Shown piece by piece: positions 26,166 to 35,216 of a DNA stretch of 64,000 bases. The notes below the pieces were generated by a model. It was given only the letters and a program-made list of their open reading frames with translations, ran no database searches and was not told where the DNA came from. A program made the translations under genes and the position numbers. The stretch comes from Bacillota bacterium (GTDB lineage: Bacteria; Bacillota; Clostridia; Christensenellales; SZUA-584), in contig JAEYKW010000025.1 of NCBI GenBank assembly GCA_023408075.1, positions 1-64,000 on the forward strand, in the 5' to 3' direction. Positions within the stretch are counted from its first letter, which is position 1. Every line of letters begins with the position of its first letter.

Positions 26166-27266
26166 TTATGAGCTGGCCAGATAAGCGTTGATAAAGGCGT
26201 CCAGCTCACCGTCCATAACCGCCGCGACGTTGCCCGTTTCCTCGCTCGTGCGGTGGTCTTTGACCATGCTGTACGGATGAAAAACATACGAACGGATCTG
26301 GCTGCCCCATTCGATCTTCTTCAATTCGCCCTTGATCTCCTGTATCTCTCTCATCTTTTCGCTTTCACGCCTTTCGATGAGCTTCGACTTAAGCATGCGC
26401 ATCGCCGTTTCCCTGTTCTGTATCTGCGAGCGCTCGTTCTGGCACTGCACCACAATACCCGTGGGCAGGTGCGTGATGCGGATGGCGGATTCCGTCTTGT
26501 TGACGTGCTGGCCGCCCGCGCCGGACGACCGGTACGTATCCACGCGCAAATCGTCCGAATCGATTTCGATATCCGCATCGTCGTCCTCAAGATCGGGCAT
26601 CACATCGAGCGACGCAAACGACGTGTGCCGCCGTGCGGATGAATCAAAAGGAGAGATGCGCACCAGTCTGTGTACGCCCTTTTCCGCCTTCAAATAGCCG
26701 TAAGCGTTTAATCCTATCACCTCGAACGTCACGCTCTTCACGCCCGCCTCATCGCCCGCGAGAAAATCAAGCACGCGCAGCGTATATTTCTTGCGTTCCG
26801 CCCAGCGGGTGTACATGCGGTAAAGCATCTCCACCCAGTCCTGCGCTTCGGTGCCGCCCGCCCCCGCATGCAGCGAGAGTATCGCGCCGTTCGCGTCGTA
26901 TTCGCCGCGCAGCAGCGCCTTAAGGCGCAGCTCGGACACGTCCCTGCGCAGCGCCGCAAGCTCCGTCGTCAGTTCTTCGGCCATGTCGCTATCGCCGGAC
27001 TCTTCCACAAGTTCAATCATCACGGCTCCGTCGTCCAGCCTTTGCATAATCCTCGAAAACTGTTCGAGCTTATCTTCAATGGGTTTCACCTTTTTGTTGA
27101 CCTTGTGCGCTTCTTTGACATTGTCCCAGAAGCCGGGCGCTTCCATCTGACCCTGCAGGTCGGAAAGCTCCGTTTTCAGCGCCTCAATGCCGAGCGCCGC
27201 CTCGGCCTCCTTCGCAAGCGTCTTTATTTCCGTCAATGCTTGTTTGGCTTCGTCTGTTGTCAGCAT
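26166..27266 (-). CDS. prfB: Peptide chain release factor 2, without programmed frameshift
   Basis: The protein releases finished peptides at UGA and UAA codons. Of 366 residues, the SPF tripeptide (RISPFDSSARRH) marks it as RF2, and the catalytic GGQ is in SSGAGGQHVNKTESA. In most bacteria the reading frame is broken near codon 25 by an in-frame TGA and a +1 slip. Here the frame runs unbroken through that region (LGIEALKTELSDL), so this autoregulation is absent. The site AGAGGAG precedes the ATG. It lies 9 bases after secA, a conserved pairing in Firmicutes. Confidence 0.97.
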   Translation of the reverse strand: MLTTDEAKQALTEIKTLAKEAEAALGIEALKTELSDLQGQMEAPGFWDNVKEAHKVNKKVKPIEDKLEQFSRIMQRLDDGAVMIELVEESGDSDMAEELTTELAALRRDVSELRLKALLRGEYDANGAILSLHAGAGGTEAQDWVEMLYRMYTRWAERKKYTLRVLDFLAGDEAGVKSVTFEVIGLNAYGYLKAEKGVHRLVRISPFDSSARRHTSFASLDVMPDLEDDDADIEIDSDDLRVDTYRSSGAGGQHVNKTESAIRITHLPTGIVVQCQNERSQIQNRETAMRMLKSKLIERRESEKMREIQEIKGELKKIEWGSQIRSYVFHPYSMVKDHRTSEETGNVAAVMDGELDAFINAYLASS

Positions 27267-27275
27267 AGTCTCCTC

Positions 27276-29939
27276 TTACTGCTCCTGTCCGCAGCAATTC
27301 TTGAATTTTTTGCCGCTGCCGCACGGGCACGGCGAATTGCGCCCGACCTTATTGCCGCTGGAATCCACCACCTTTTTGGGGACCTCGCGCGGCGCTTCGC
27401 GCTGCTGCGGCCTGGATGTGAGCTTGACGTGGAACAGCATTGTGAGCGTATCCTGCTGGATATCGCGCACCATCTCCTCAAACATATCAAAGCCCTCGTT
27501 GCGGTATTCGATGATCGGATCGCGCTGACCGTAGGCGCGCAGGCCGATGCCCTGACGCAGCTGGTCCATCGCGTCGATGTGTGCCATCCACTTCTCGTCC
27601 ACCACGCGCAGCAGTATGATGCGCTCGATCTCGCGCATGCTCTGCCCGCCCTGCTCAATTTCCGCTTCTTTGAGCTCATATACTGTGAGCGCGGTGTCGA
27701 GCATGCGTTCTTTGACTTTGCCCGGGGTTAAATCTTCGATTTCCTCAGGCTTAAAGTATATGCCTCTCGGCAGGAATATCTTGGATAACGAATCTGTCAG
27801 CCCCGCCAGATTCCATTCCTCGGGATACACATTGGCCGGGCAATAAACGCCGACCATTTCCCCGATAAGTTCACCGAGCATATTGACGACGTTTTCGCGC
27901 ACATCCGCGCCGGTTAATACCATGCGCCGCTGGGAATAGATCAGCTCGCGCTGCTTGTTCATCACGTCGTCGTACTGCAGCACGCTCTTTCTGATTTCAT
28001 AGTTGCGCGCTTCAATGCGTTTCTGCGCCGATTCGATCTGGCGCGTCAGCAGCCCGGCCGCAATCGGGATATCGTCGTTCTTGCTGACCGTTGTCAAAAA
28101 GCCCTGTACGCGCTCTCCGCCGAACAGGCGCATCAAATCGTCCGACATCGATATGAAAAACACGGATGACCCGGGGTCGCCCTGACGTCCGGCACGGCCG
28201 CGCAGCTGGTTGTCTATGCGCCGCGATTCATGCCGCTCTGTGCCGACGATATGCAGGCCGCCCAGAGCCACAACTTCGTCATGCTCGGGTTGCATCGATT
28301 TTTTATGTTTCTCGAGCAGCTCCTCATAGCGCTTGCGGGCACGCAGTATTTCTTCGTCATCCGTCGGCGCATGGCCGATGGCCTGCTCAATCAGTTCTTC
28401 GGTGAAATCCTCAAGGCGCATATCGGCGCGCGCGGAAAAGTCCGGGTTGCCGCCGAGTATAATATCGGTACCGCGGCCAGCCATGTTGGTCGCGATCGTG
28501 ACCGCGTTCTGTTTGCCCGCCTGCGCGATGATCAGCGCTTCTTTTTCATGGTGTTTGGCATTCAACACGTTGTGCTTGACGCCCGTGCGCACGAGCATGC
28601 CCGACAGCCGTTCTGATTTTTCCACCGACACCGTGCCCACCAGCACGGGGCGCCCCGTGAGATGGACGCGCTTGATCTCCTCGACCACGGCGCGGAACTT
28701 GCCTTCCTCCGTCGCGTAGATCATGTCGTTCATGTCATCGCGGATCATCGGCTTGTTCGTGGGGATCTGCACCACATCGAGGTTGTAGATGCCCTGAAAT
28801 TCGTCCTCTTCCGTTTTGGCCGTACCCGTCATGCCCGAGAGCTTATCGTACATGCGGAAATAATTCTGGAATGTGATCGTCGCGAGCGTGCGCGTTTCGC
28901 GCTCCACCTTGACGTTCTCCTTGGCTTCAATCGCCTGATGCAGCCCCTCGCTGTAACGGCGGCCCACCATCAGACGCCCTGTAAACTCGTCCACGATCAC
29001 AACCTGACCATCCTTCACGACATAGTCGATGTCGCGTTTCATGAGGTTGTTCGCTTTAAGCGCCTGATTGATATGATGATAAAGCTCGGTGTTTTCAATG
29101 TCTGAGAGGTTTCCGACGCCGAATGCCTTTTCGCATTTATTAACGCCCTGCTCGGTCAGATTGATCGCTTTGAGCTTTTCGTCGATCGTAAAATCGTCTT
29201 CCTCTTTGAGCTGGCGGACAAAACGGTCTACCGTCGAATACATTTCGGTGCTCTTTTCGCCCGCACCCGAAATGATAAGCGGCGTTCTCGCTTCGTCGAT
29301 CAATATGCTGTCCACCTCGTCCACAACGGCAAAGCTTAAGTCCCGCTGAACCATGCGGTCTTTATGCACCACCATGTTGTCTCTTAAGTAGTCAAAACCG
29401 AATTCGTTGTTGGTGCCGTATACGATGTCGCAGCGGTACGCTTCGCGGCGCTCCTCCGGCGTGACTTCGTGAATGACGAGCCCGACTGTAAACCCTAAGA
29501 ACGCATAAAGCTTGCCCATCCATTCGGAGTCTCTCTTGGCAAGGTAATCGTTCACGGTGACCACATGGACACCCTTGCCGGCAATCGCGTTGAGGCACAC
29601 GGCCAGCGTCGCCACGAGCGTTTTGCCTTCGCCTGTTTTCATTTCGGCGATGCGCCCCTGATGCAGCACGATGCCGCCGATCAGCTGAACATAGAAATGA
29701 CGCATGCCGAGCACACGGCGGGACGCTTCCCTGACCTGAGCGAACACCTCCGGCAGCAGATCGTCAAGGGTTTCGCCGTCCGCATACCGTTTCCTGTATT
29801 CGTCGGTTTTGGCAGCCAGCTGCTTATCGCCGAGCGCCTTAAACTGCTCTTCAAGCGTTTCCACCGTATCCGCAAGCTTGCGTATTTTTTTAAGCCGTGA
29901 ATCGTTGCTCCCGGCAATCACATTTTTTAAAAGACCCAT
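27276..29939 (-). CDS. secA: Preprotein translocase ATPase SecA
   Basis: The motor protein drives secreted proteins through SecYEG. The 887 residues are full length. Walker A is MKTGEGKTLVA (about 100), Walker B is VVDEVDSILIDEART, and NMAGRGTDIILGG and GRAGRQGDPG belong to the second nucleotide-binding fold. The C-terminus has the zinc-binding SEC-C motif CPCGSGKKFKNCC. GAAGGGA precedes the ATG. It leads the secA-prfB unit, which may read through to the flavodoxin-ferredoxin gene. Confidence 0.98.
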   Translation of the reverse strand: MGLLKNVIAGSNDSRLKKIRKLADTVETLEEQFKALGDKQLAAKTDEYRKRYADGETLDDLLPEVFAQVREASRRVLGMRHFYVQLIGGIVLHQGRIAEMKTGEGKTLVATLAVCLNAIAGKGVHVVTVNDYLAKRDSEWMGKLYAFLGFTVGLVIHEVTPEERREAYRCDIVYGTNNEFGFDYLRDNMVVHKDRMVQRDLSFAVVDEVDSILIDEARTPLIISGAGEKSTEMYSTVDRFVRQLKEEDDFTIDEKLKAINLTEQGVNKCEKAFGVGNLSDIENTELYHHINQALKANNLMKRDIDYVVKDGQVVIVDEFTGRLMVGRRYSEGLHQAIEAKENVKVERETRTLATITFQNYFRMYDKLSGMTGTAKTEEDEFQGIYNLDVVQIPTNKPMIRDDMNDMIYATEEGKFRAVVEEIKRVHLTGRPVLVGTVSVEKSERLSGMLVRTGVKHNVLNAKHHEKEALIIAQAGKQNAVTIATNMAGRGTDIILGGNPDFSARADMRLEDFTEELIEQAIGHAPTDDEEILRARKRYEELLEKHKKSMQPEHDEVVALGGLHIVGTERHESRRIDNQLRGRAGRQGDPGSSVFFISMSDDLMRLFGGERVQGFLTTVSKNDDIPIAAGLLTRQIESAQKRIEARNYEIRKSVLQYDDVMNKQRELIYSQRRMVLTGADVRENVVNMLGELIGEMVGVYCPANVYPEEWNLAGLTDSLSKIFLPRGIYFKPEEIEDLTPGKVKERMLDTALTVYELKEAEIEQGGQSMREIERIILLRVVDEKWMAHIDAMDQLRQGIGLRAYGQRDPIIEYRNEGFDMFEEMVRDIQQDTLTMLFHVKLTSRPQQREAPREVPKKVVDSSGNKVGRNSPCPCGSGKKFKNCCGQEQ

Positions 29940-30149
29940 ATTATTCCCTTCTTTGTCCGATCAGGCATTTGCGCGCCGGGATAAACCCGAAGCACATACT
30001 GTATCATTCTACCACTTGCGGCCCTCTTATTCAACAGTTTCAAGTGTGAAGCATTCATGAACATTCAAACAATGACAACCGTTTTCCCAAACGCGAAAAA
30101 TACATAGCGGCATGTTATTATAGGCAACTCCTTGCAGAACCCTAAACCG

Positions 30150-30178
30150 TTGACATTTTTAAATCGACATTATATTCT
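30150..30178 (+). promoter_or_regulatory. Promoter of the lipoprotein gene
   Basis: TTGACA (30150-30155) and TATTCT (30173-30178) are separated by 17 bases, about 60 bases before the start codon. Confidence 0.55.
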
Positions 30179-30236
30179 GTTAATAAAGGATATATTATAT
30201 ATTTGTATCATTTTTTAGAAAGGCATGTCATAACAA

Positions 30237-31592
30237 ATGAAACGGATGCTTTTATGTTGTATTCTCATAATTTGCATTATACTCTTATGCGTTGGCTGCC
30301 AGCCAACGCCGGAGACCCCAATAGTCGTTAACAAAAACGATGGGAAACTTGAAGAAATCATTCATACGACTCCTGAAGCTACGCCACAAGAAACAAAACA
30401 AACTCTGAACGTTGAACCTTGGAAAGAAACCTACACTCTTCCCACAGTGGTTTGCACGATTGAACCTGAAATTATTGTTCCTGAGAATAACGTCTTTCCT
30501 GTTCTGAAAATTCAGCAATCCGGTTTTACAGCAGATATAGCAAATGAATTGCTTGCCTATTTTTCTAAAGATGCCGTCGGTGTGCGGCAAACTTCCGATA
30601 CAAAAGAAGAATTAACTGAAAAGCTCATTATTGCTAAGAAAGGCACCTATGTTCTAGACGATGACGGTGGCCGCTGGGAATCTTATGAAGGGCAGGAGGA
30701 TGATATAAAGCGTCTGGAGGATCAAATTAAAAATGTGCCGGAGGAAACATTTGATAAAATCTCTGAAGAATCTGTCACGTTACCGTTTAAACAGACATAC
30801 CTTATGGCCGATAATACCAAGAGATATATATCTTCAGATGGCTCGAGATTTAACTTTTATGATACAAAATCTAGTGTTATTCAACCTGAATCTTGGCTTT
30901 TAAACGGAGAAGCTATTCCGGGGGAGCCGAAAGGGACGACGTTGAAAAATGTCAAGATTAGCGAAGAAGAAGCCACAAAAGTCATGCAATATCTTATGAG
31001 TGATCTTAGAATCAGTGATTTTGGTATCGCCGACAAAACAAAAGCAAGAATTGTTAATGGATATACCAGTGCTGTATTGTCTGAAGGATGGTTTTTTACT
31101 CTCTCTCGAACTTACGGCAATTATATTCCTATCGATTTTTTAACCTATCGGTCCGGAGGCCCGGTGGAATTATTAACAGAAGATTTTATGCCAAGATGGT
31201 GGCCTGAGACCATAACTATTTATGTTGATGAGACGGGCGTTCGCAGTTTTAGTTGGACAAATCGTAAGGAAATCACTCAGGAAGTCAACGCAAACGTTTC
31301 CATACTGAGCTTTGAAGAGATAAAAACGAAAATCAAAGACAGTATAAAACAAGGCCTTTCATGGACAGAAGATGATAGTAATAATACGACGAAAACTGAG
31401 ATTTTAATAACGAAAACCACATTAACAGGCGTGATGGTTCCGATTAAGGATGAGCCGGATTACCAATATATTCTTCCTGCCTGGGTCGTATATTTTCAAA
31501 AAAAGATGGATCCGTATGTTTATGTATTTGCAGTCAATGCGATTGATGGTTCCAGTATTGATTTATCCATGCGTACAAAGGAAATAAATTGA
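30237..31592 (+). CDS. Lipoprotein, unrecognised
   Basis: The 451-residue protein has a basic start, a hydrophobic signal and a lipobox ending at C21 (LLCVGC), so it is exported and lipid-anchored outside the membrane. The mature part begins with a Pro/Thr-rich linker (about 22-60), then a mixed alpha/beta region, and ends in a domain with WTNRKEI, LPAWVVYF and V-N-A-I-D-G-S. The end resembles small-molecule-sensing or YcdB-like lipoprotein domains, though the family is not firmly identified. Codon use is AT-rich. It is a single gene with its own promoter and terminator. Confidence 0.75.
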   Translation: MKRMLLCCILIICIILLCVGCQPTPETPIVVNKNDGKLEEIIHTTPEATPQETKQTLNVEPWKETYTLPTVVCTIEPEIIVPENNVFPVLKIQQSGFTADIANELLAYFSKDAVGVRQTSDTKEELTEKLIIAKKGTYVLDDDGGRWESYEGQEDDIKRLEDQIKNVPEETFDKISEESVTLPFKQTYLMADNTKRYISSDGSRFNFYDTKSSVIQPESWLLNGEAIPGEPKGTTLKNVKISEEEATKVMQYLMSDLRISDFGIADKTKARIVNGYTSAVLSEGWFFTLSRTYGNYIPIDFLTYRSGGPVELLTEDFMPRWWPETITIYVDETGVRSFSWTNRKEITQEVNANVSILSFEEIKTKIKDSIKQGLSWTEDDSNNTTKTEILITKTTLTGVMVPIKDEPDYQYILPAWVVYFQKKMDPYVYVFAVNAIDGSSIDLSMRTKEIN

Positions 31593-31598
31593 CTCTTT

Positions 31599-31627
31599 CA
31601 TGAGCCTTTTAAGGCTCATGTGTTTTT
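31599..31627 (+). terminator. Terminator of the lipoprotein gene
   Basis: An 8-bp stem CATGAGCC with its complement (31599-31606 with 31613-31620) is followed by TGTTTTTA, a few bases after the stop codon. Confidence 0.8.
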
Positions 31628-31659
31628 ATGTAATATTTTTTATTAAATTACATAATTGT

Positions 31660-31688
31660 TTGACATATTTACACTCTCTTTGTATATT
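31660..31688 (+). promoter_or_regulatory. Strong promoter of the small secreted protein gene
   Basis: TTGACA (31660-31665) and TATATT (31683-31688) are separated by 17 bases, with AGGAGG following before the gene. It is one of the best consensus promoters in the window. Confidence 0.75.
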
Positions 31689-31725
31689 AATATATATATT
31701 CACAAATATAAGGAGGATGTGTTAA

Positions 31726-32139
31726 ATGAAGAAAAGATTGATAACTTCTATTCTCGCAATTGTATTAGTTTTTAGCGTTACTAGCGTGGCGCTCGCTACA
31801 TCAGCGACATTTAGTGCAACCAAATGTAGAATTGGGTTTACAACGGCTGCTTCAGTTTCTACAGAAGGCACATACTTTAGTGCTGTTGCAGTTAAACTTT
31901 CAAAGTTAACATTTACACCTTCTGTATCGCCAAACAATGTAAAGATTTTGGGGAAATCCGTGACGACCGGCGGCGTTCAAGCAGGAACTCCGCTGCCAGT
32001 ATATTTGGATGGGTATTATGAATTTCTTGGTGTTTGGGGAGATTTTGAAAGTGAAGACTCATTAAAGATAAGATTTGATAATCCCAATTCCGGCACAAAT
32101 GCGCAATTAAGTGGTAATTTTACGGCCATAGGGCAATAA
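31726..32139 (+). CDS. Small secreted protein, unrecognised
   Basis: The 137-residue protein has a clear Sec signal peptide: MKKR, a hydrophobic core and ALA as the likely cleavage site near residue 25. The mature part is rich in Ser, Thr, Val and Phe with few Cys, which suggests a beta-sandwich fold, but no family is recognised. AGGAGG precedes the ATG. A strong promoter and a strong terminator isolate it as a single gene, so it may be well expressed. It is AT-rich like the lipoprotein gene upstream. Confidence 0.75.
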   Translation: MKKRLITSILAIVLVFSVTSVALATSATFSATKCRIGFTTAASVSTEGTYFSAVAVKLSKLTFTPSVSPNNVKILGKSVTTGGVQAGTPLPVYLDGYYEFLGVWGDFESEDSLKIRFDNPNSGTNAQLSGNFTAIGQ

Positions 32140-32225
32140 CATTCGGGAGTCAGCAATTCTATGACGGCAAAGATATGTGAGTATCATTGTACGTAATAAT
32201 GCTGAAACAAGAAATTTTAATTATC

Positions 32226-32261
32226 ATCACAAGTCTTTTTTGGGGGCTTGTGATTTTTTTT
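32226..32261 (+). terminator. Terminator after the small secreted protein gene
   Basis: A 10-bp stem with one G-U pair (32226-32235 with 32245-32254) is followed by seven Ts. It lies about 90 bases past the stop codon. Confidence 0.75.
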
Positions 32262-32375
32262 GAAGAGTGTGTGCCCTACATTCTTTTCATATGACAAAAT
32301 GGCCGAATCGTTGACTTTATTCTCTTTTTTGTGTTATCGTATAAGATATTTTTAACGCATGAAGGTGATGAAGCT

Positions 32376-32582
32376 GTGGCAAAAGTGACAATTGACAAAG
32401 ACGCCTGCAAGGGCTGCGGGCTGTGCGTAACGGCATGCCCGAAGAACATCGTGGTGCTTTCAAAAGTCAGCATCAATGCAAAAGGCTACAACCCCGTGGA
32501 AATAACGGACATGGCACTGTGCATCGGCTGCGCGAACTGCGCGAAGATGTGCCCCGATTTTGTGCTGACTGTGGAAAAATAG
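32376..32582 (+). CDS. korD: 2-oxoacid:ferredoxin oxidoreductase, ferredoxin subunit
   Basis: The 68-residue delta-type subunit carries electrons from the thiamine-dependent core. Two [4Fe-4S] sites are visible: CKGCGLCVTACP and CIGCANCAKMCP. The GTG at 32376 was chosen because GAAGGTGAT lies 7 bases upstream and the product begins VAKVTIDKDACKGC. It is the first of four same-strand genes, 41 bases before the alpha subunit. Delta-alpha-beta-gamma is the classic KGOR/VOR gene order. Confidence 0.92.
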   Translation: MAKVTIDKDACKGCGLCVTACPKNIVVLSKVSINAKGYNPVEITDMALCIGCANCAKMCPDFVLTVEK

Positions 32583-32623
32583 AGCCTGCTTTGGCTTCAA
32601 CTATAAGATAAGGTGGCTTTAAA

Positions 32624-33685
32624 ATGGCAAGAGTTTTAATGAAAGGCAACGAGGCTATCGCGGAAGCGGCAATTCAAGCGGGATGCCGTTATTTCTTTGG
32701 TTATCCGATTACGCCTCAAAATCAGATCCCGGAATACATGTCGCGACGCATGCCCGAGGTCGGCGGCACATTTTTGCAGGCCGAATCCGAGGTTTCCGCG
32801 ATTAACATGGTATACGGCGCGGCGGGCGCAGGCGCGCGCGTGATGACGTCGTCGTCCTCCCCCGGCATCAGCTTGAAGCAGGAAGGCATCAGCTACATCG
32901 CCTGCGCGGAGCTGCCGTGCGTGATCGTCAACATGGTACGCAGCGGGCCCGGGCTCGGCGGCATACTCCCCTCTCAGGGCGACTATTTTCAGTCGGTCAA
33001 GGGCGGCGGCCACGGCGATTACCGCCTGATCGTGTATGCGCCGTCTTCGGTGCAAGAAGCCGCCGACTGCGTGATGGAAGCGTTCGAGGCGTCGGATTAC
33101 TACCGTGTGCCAGCTTTGGTGCTCGGCGACGGCATGATCGGCCAGATGATGGAGCCCGTTGAGTTTACGCAACCCAAAAAGCGCGAACAGCAGGAAAAAA
33201 CATGGGCCGCCACCGGCTGGGACGGCCAGCGCAAGCGTGCAATCATCAACTCGCTCTACATTGAGGCGGAAGAGATGAGCGCCGTCAACGCGCGGCTTCA
33301 GGGTGTTTACCGGGAGATCGAAAAAAACGAGACGAAATTCGAAGAATTTATGATGGACGATGCGGAAATCGGCATTGTGGCCTACGGCACCACGGCGCGC
33401 ATTGTGCGCAACGCAATCACCAAAGCGCGCAATGAGCTTGGCATAAAGGCGGGGCTGATCCGCCCGATCACAGTGTGGCCGTTCCCCTCCGCGCCGATTG
33501 CGGAGGCCGCCAAAAAGGTCAAGGGCTTTCTCGCGGTCGAGATGAGCACCGGACAGATGGTGGAAGACGTGCGCCTCGCCGTCAACGGCGCCTGCCCCGT
33601 GTCTTTCATCGGGACGACGGGCGGCATTGTGCCAACGCCGAATCAGATTATCGAGAAATTAAAAGAGATCAAGGAGGGAATATAG
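32624..33685 (+). CDS. korA: 2-oxoacid:ferredoxin oxidoreductase, alpha subunit
   Basis: The 353-residue core subunit of the enzyme that oxidatively decarboxylates 2-oxoacids with CoA, reducing ferredoxin. It starts MARVLMKGNEAIAEAAIQAG, with YFFGYPITPQNQIPEYM and QAESEVSAINMVYGAAGAGAR, typical of KorA/VorB. It could act on 2-oxoglutarate or branched-chain 2-oxoacids; sequence alone does not settle this. The nearby isocitrate dehydrogenase makes 2-oxoglutarate, while the ilv operon makes branched-chain keto acids, so both remain open. Confidence 0.93.
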   Translation: MARVLMKGNEAIAEAAIQAGCRYFFGYPITPQNQIPEYMSRRMPEVGGTFLQAESEVSAINMVYGAAGAGARVMTSSSSPGISLKQEGISYIACAELPCVIVNMVRSGPGLGGILPSQGDYFQSVKGGGHGDYRLIVYAPSSVQEAADCVMEAFEASDYYRVPALVLGDGMIGQMMEPVEFTQPKKREQQEKTWAATGWDGQRKRAIINSLYIEAEEMSAVNARLQGVYREIEKNETKFEEFMMDDAEIGIVAYGTTARIVRNAITKARNELGIKAGLIRPITVWPFPSAPIAEAAKKVKGFLAVEMSTGQMVEDVRLAVNGACPVSFIGTTGGIVPTPNQIIEKLKEIKEGI

Positions 33686-33687
33686 CG

Positions 33688-34425
33688 ATGGCTGTGGTAT
33701 TCAAAAAGACGCCGCTGATATGCGATGTTCCTTTTCACTATTGCCCGGGCTGTACGCACGGCATTGCGCACCGCCTTGTGGCCGAGTGCATAGAAGAACT
33801 GGGTATGCAGGACAAGGCGATCGGCGTGGTGCCCGTGGGCTGCGCGGTTTTCGCCTACAACTATTTCAATATCGACACCTATCAGGCGTCGCATGGGCGT
33901 GCCCCGGCTGTGGCCACGGGCGCAAAACGCGTTCACCCCGAAAACCTTGTATTCACATATCAGGGCGACGGCGACCTCGCCTCCATCGGCGCGGCGGAGA
34001 TTGTGCATGCCGCGGCGCGCGGTGAGAAAATCACCACGATATTTATCAACAACGCGATATACGGCATGACGGGCGGCCAGATGGCCCCGACCACGCTTGT
34101 GGGACAGAAGACCACCACATCGCCTTTCGGCCGCGACGCAAGCCACTGCGGCTTTCCCGTGCGTGTGTCCGAGATGCTCTCGACGCTTGAGGGCGCAGCC
34201 TATATCGAGCGCGTGTCCCTGCACGACGTGCCGAATATCAACAAAGCCAAGAAAGCCATCCGCAAAGCGTTTGAAGCGCAGCTCGTAGGCAAAGGTTTTT
34301 CGCTCGTGGAGATACTCTCCACCTGCCCGACAAACTGGGGCCTCTCCCCCGTGGAATCGATCAATTGGCTGAAAGAAAACATGATTCCTTATTATCCGCT
34401 CGGCGTTTATAAGGAGGCAAAATAA
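33688..34425 (+). CDS. korB: 2-oxoacid:ferredoxin oxidoreductase, beta subunit
   Basis: The 245-residue thiamine diphosphate-binding subunit. YCPGCTHGIAHRL near the start and the TPP motif QGDGDLASIG with following IFINNAIYGMTGGQMAPTT are diagnostic. Its ATG at 33688 follows AAGGAGGG and begins 2 bases after the alpha subunit stop. Together with alpha and gamma it forms the catalytic core. It is full length. Confidence 0.94.
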   Translation: MAVVFKKTPLICDVPFHYCPGCTHGIAHRLVAECIEELGMQDKAIGVVPVGCAVFAYNYFNIDTYQASHGRAPAVATGAKRVHPENLVFTYQGDGDLASIGAAEIVHAAARGEKITTIFINNAIYGMTGGQMAPTTLVGQKTTTSPFGRDASHCGFPVRVSEMLSTLEGAAYIERVSLHDVPNINKAKKAIRKAFEAQLVGKGFSLVEILSTCPTNWGLSPVESINWLKENMIPYYPLGVYKEAK

Positions 34426-34426
34426 T

Positions 34427-34969
34427 ATGACGAACGAAATCATTATGGCGGGCTTCGGCGGCCAGGGCGTGCTGCTGATGGGTCAGCTGCTGGCCTACGC
34501 GGGCATGACCGAAGAAAAGAACGTTTCGTGGCTGCCCTCCTACGGCCCGGAGATGCGCGGCGGCACGGCGAACTGCTGCGTGATCGTCTCGGACGAGCCG
34601 GTCGGCTCCCCCGTTGTGACGGAAGCAGACGCGGTGATCGTGATGAACAAGCCGTCTCTTGATAAATATGAAAGCGCTTTGAAGCCGGGCGGCGTGCTGT
34701 TTATCAATTCCTCGCTGATCGATAAGAAAGCGACGCGCGACGACATTGAGGTGCATTACATTCCCGTCAACGAGATTGCCGCCGAAGTCGGCAACGCACG
34801 CGTGGCGAACATCGTGATGCTCGGTGCGTATGTGGCGTCGTCGGGCGCGGTTTCCAAAAAGAGCGTGATCGAAGCTGTCGAATACGTGCTCGGCAAGGGC
34901 AAAGCCCACCTGATCCCCGTCAACGAAAAAGCGTTTGACGAAGGCGCGAAAAGCATACAGAACGCATAA
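34427..34969 (+). CDS. korC: 2-oxoacid:ferredoxin oxidoreductase, gamma subunit
   Basis: The 180-residue gamma subunit. GFGGQGVLLMGQLLAYAGM at the start is the typical Gly-rich motif, followed by SYGPEMRGGTANC, another family hallmark. It begins 1 base after the beta subunit stop, behind AAGGAGG. It completes the four-subunit enzyme and ends the operon. Confidence 0.94.
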   Translation: MTNEIIMAGFGGQGVLLMGQLLAYAGMTEEKNVSWLPSYGPEMRGGTANCCVIVSDEPVGSPVVTEADAVIVMNKPSLDKYESALKPGGVLFINSSLIDKKATRDDIEVHYIPVNEIAAEVGNARVANIVMLGAYVASSGAVSKKSVIEAVEYVLGKGKAHLIPVNEKAFDEGAKSIQNA

Positions 34970-34974
34970 ATCAA

Positions 34975-35002
34975 GAAGAGCTTCCCGGGAGGCTCTTTTT
35001 TT
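34975..35002 (+). terminator. Terminator after korC
   Basis: A stem of AAGAGC with GCTCTT, extended inward by TCC/GGA, is followed by TTTTTTT. It lies just past the korC stop. Confidence 0.8.
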
Positions 35003-35113
35003 ATGGCATTTTTGCGCCGTAACCGCCCTTTGCCCGCTATACATGCCTCCGGCTTGTTCCTCATACAAAAGAATCAATTATCATATACGTAATGAATGAC
35101 AAAAGACAAAAGC

Positions 35114-35157
35114 CTTATTAATATTCATTTGCGTTATTGATAAGAAAATGATACAAT
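35114..35157 (+). promoter_or_regulatory. Catalase promoter with inverted-repeat operator
   Basis: TTGCGT (35129-35134) and TACAAT (35152-35157) are separated by 17 bases. An inverted repeat CTTATTAATA (35114-35123) and TATTGATAAG (35135-35144) flanks the -35 box with one mismatch in ten. It is a candidate operator for a peroxide or redox regulator, inferred from position only. Confidence 0.5.
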
Positions 35158-35216
35158 AAAAAAACATTTTACGGATGCTCATCATTGACATCAAATAAGA
35201 ACAGGAGGCAATGAAC

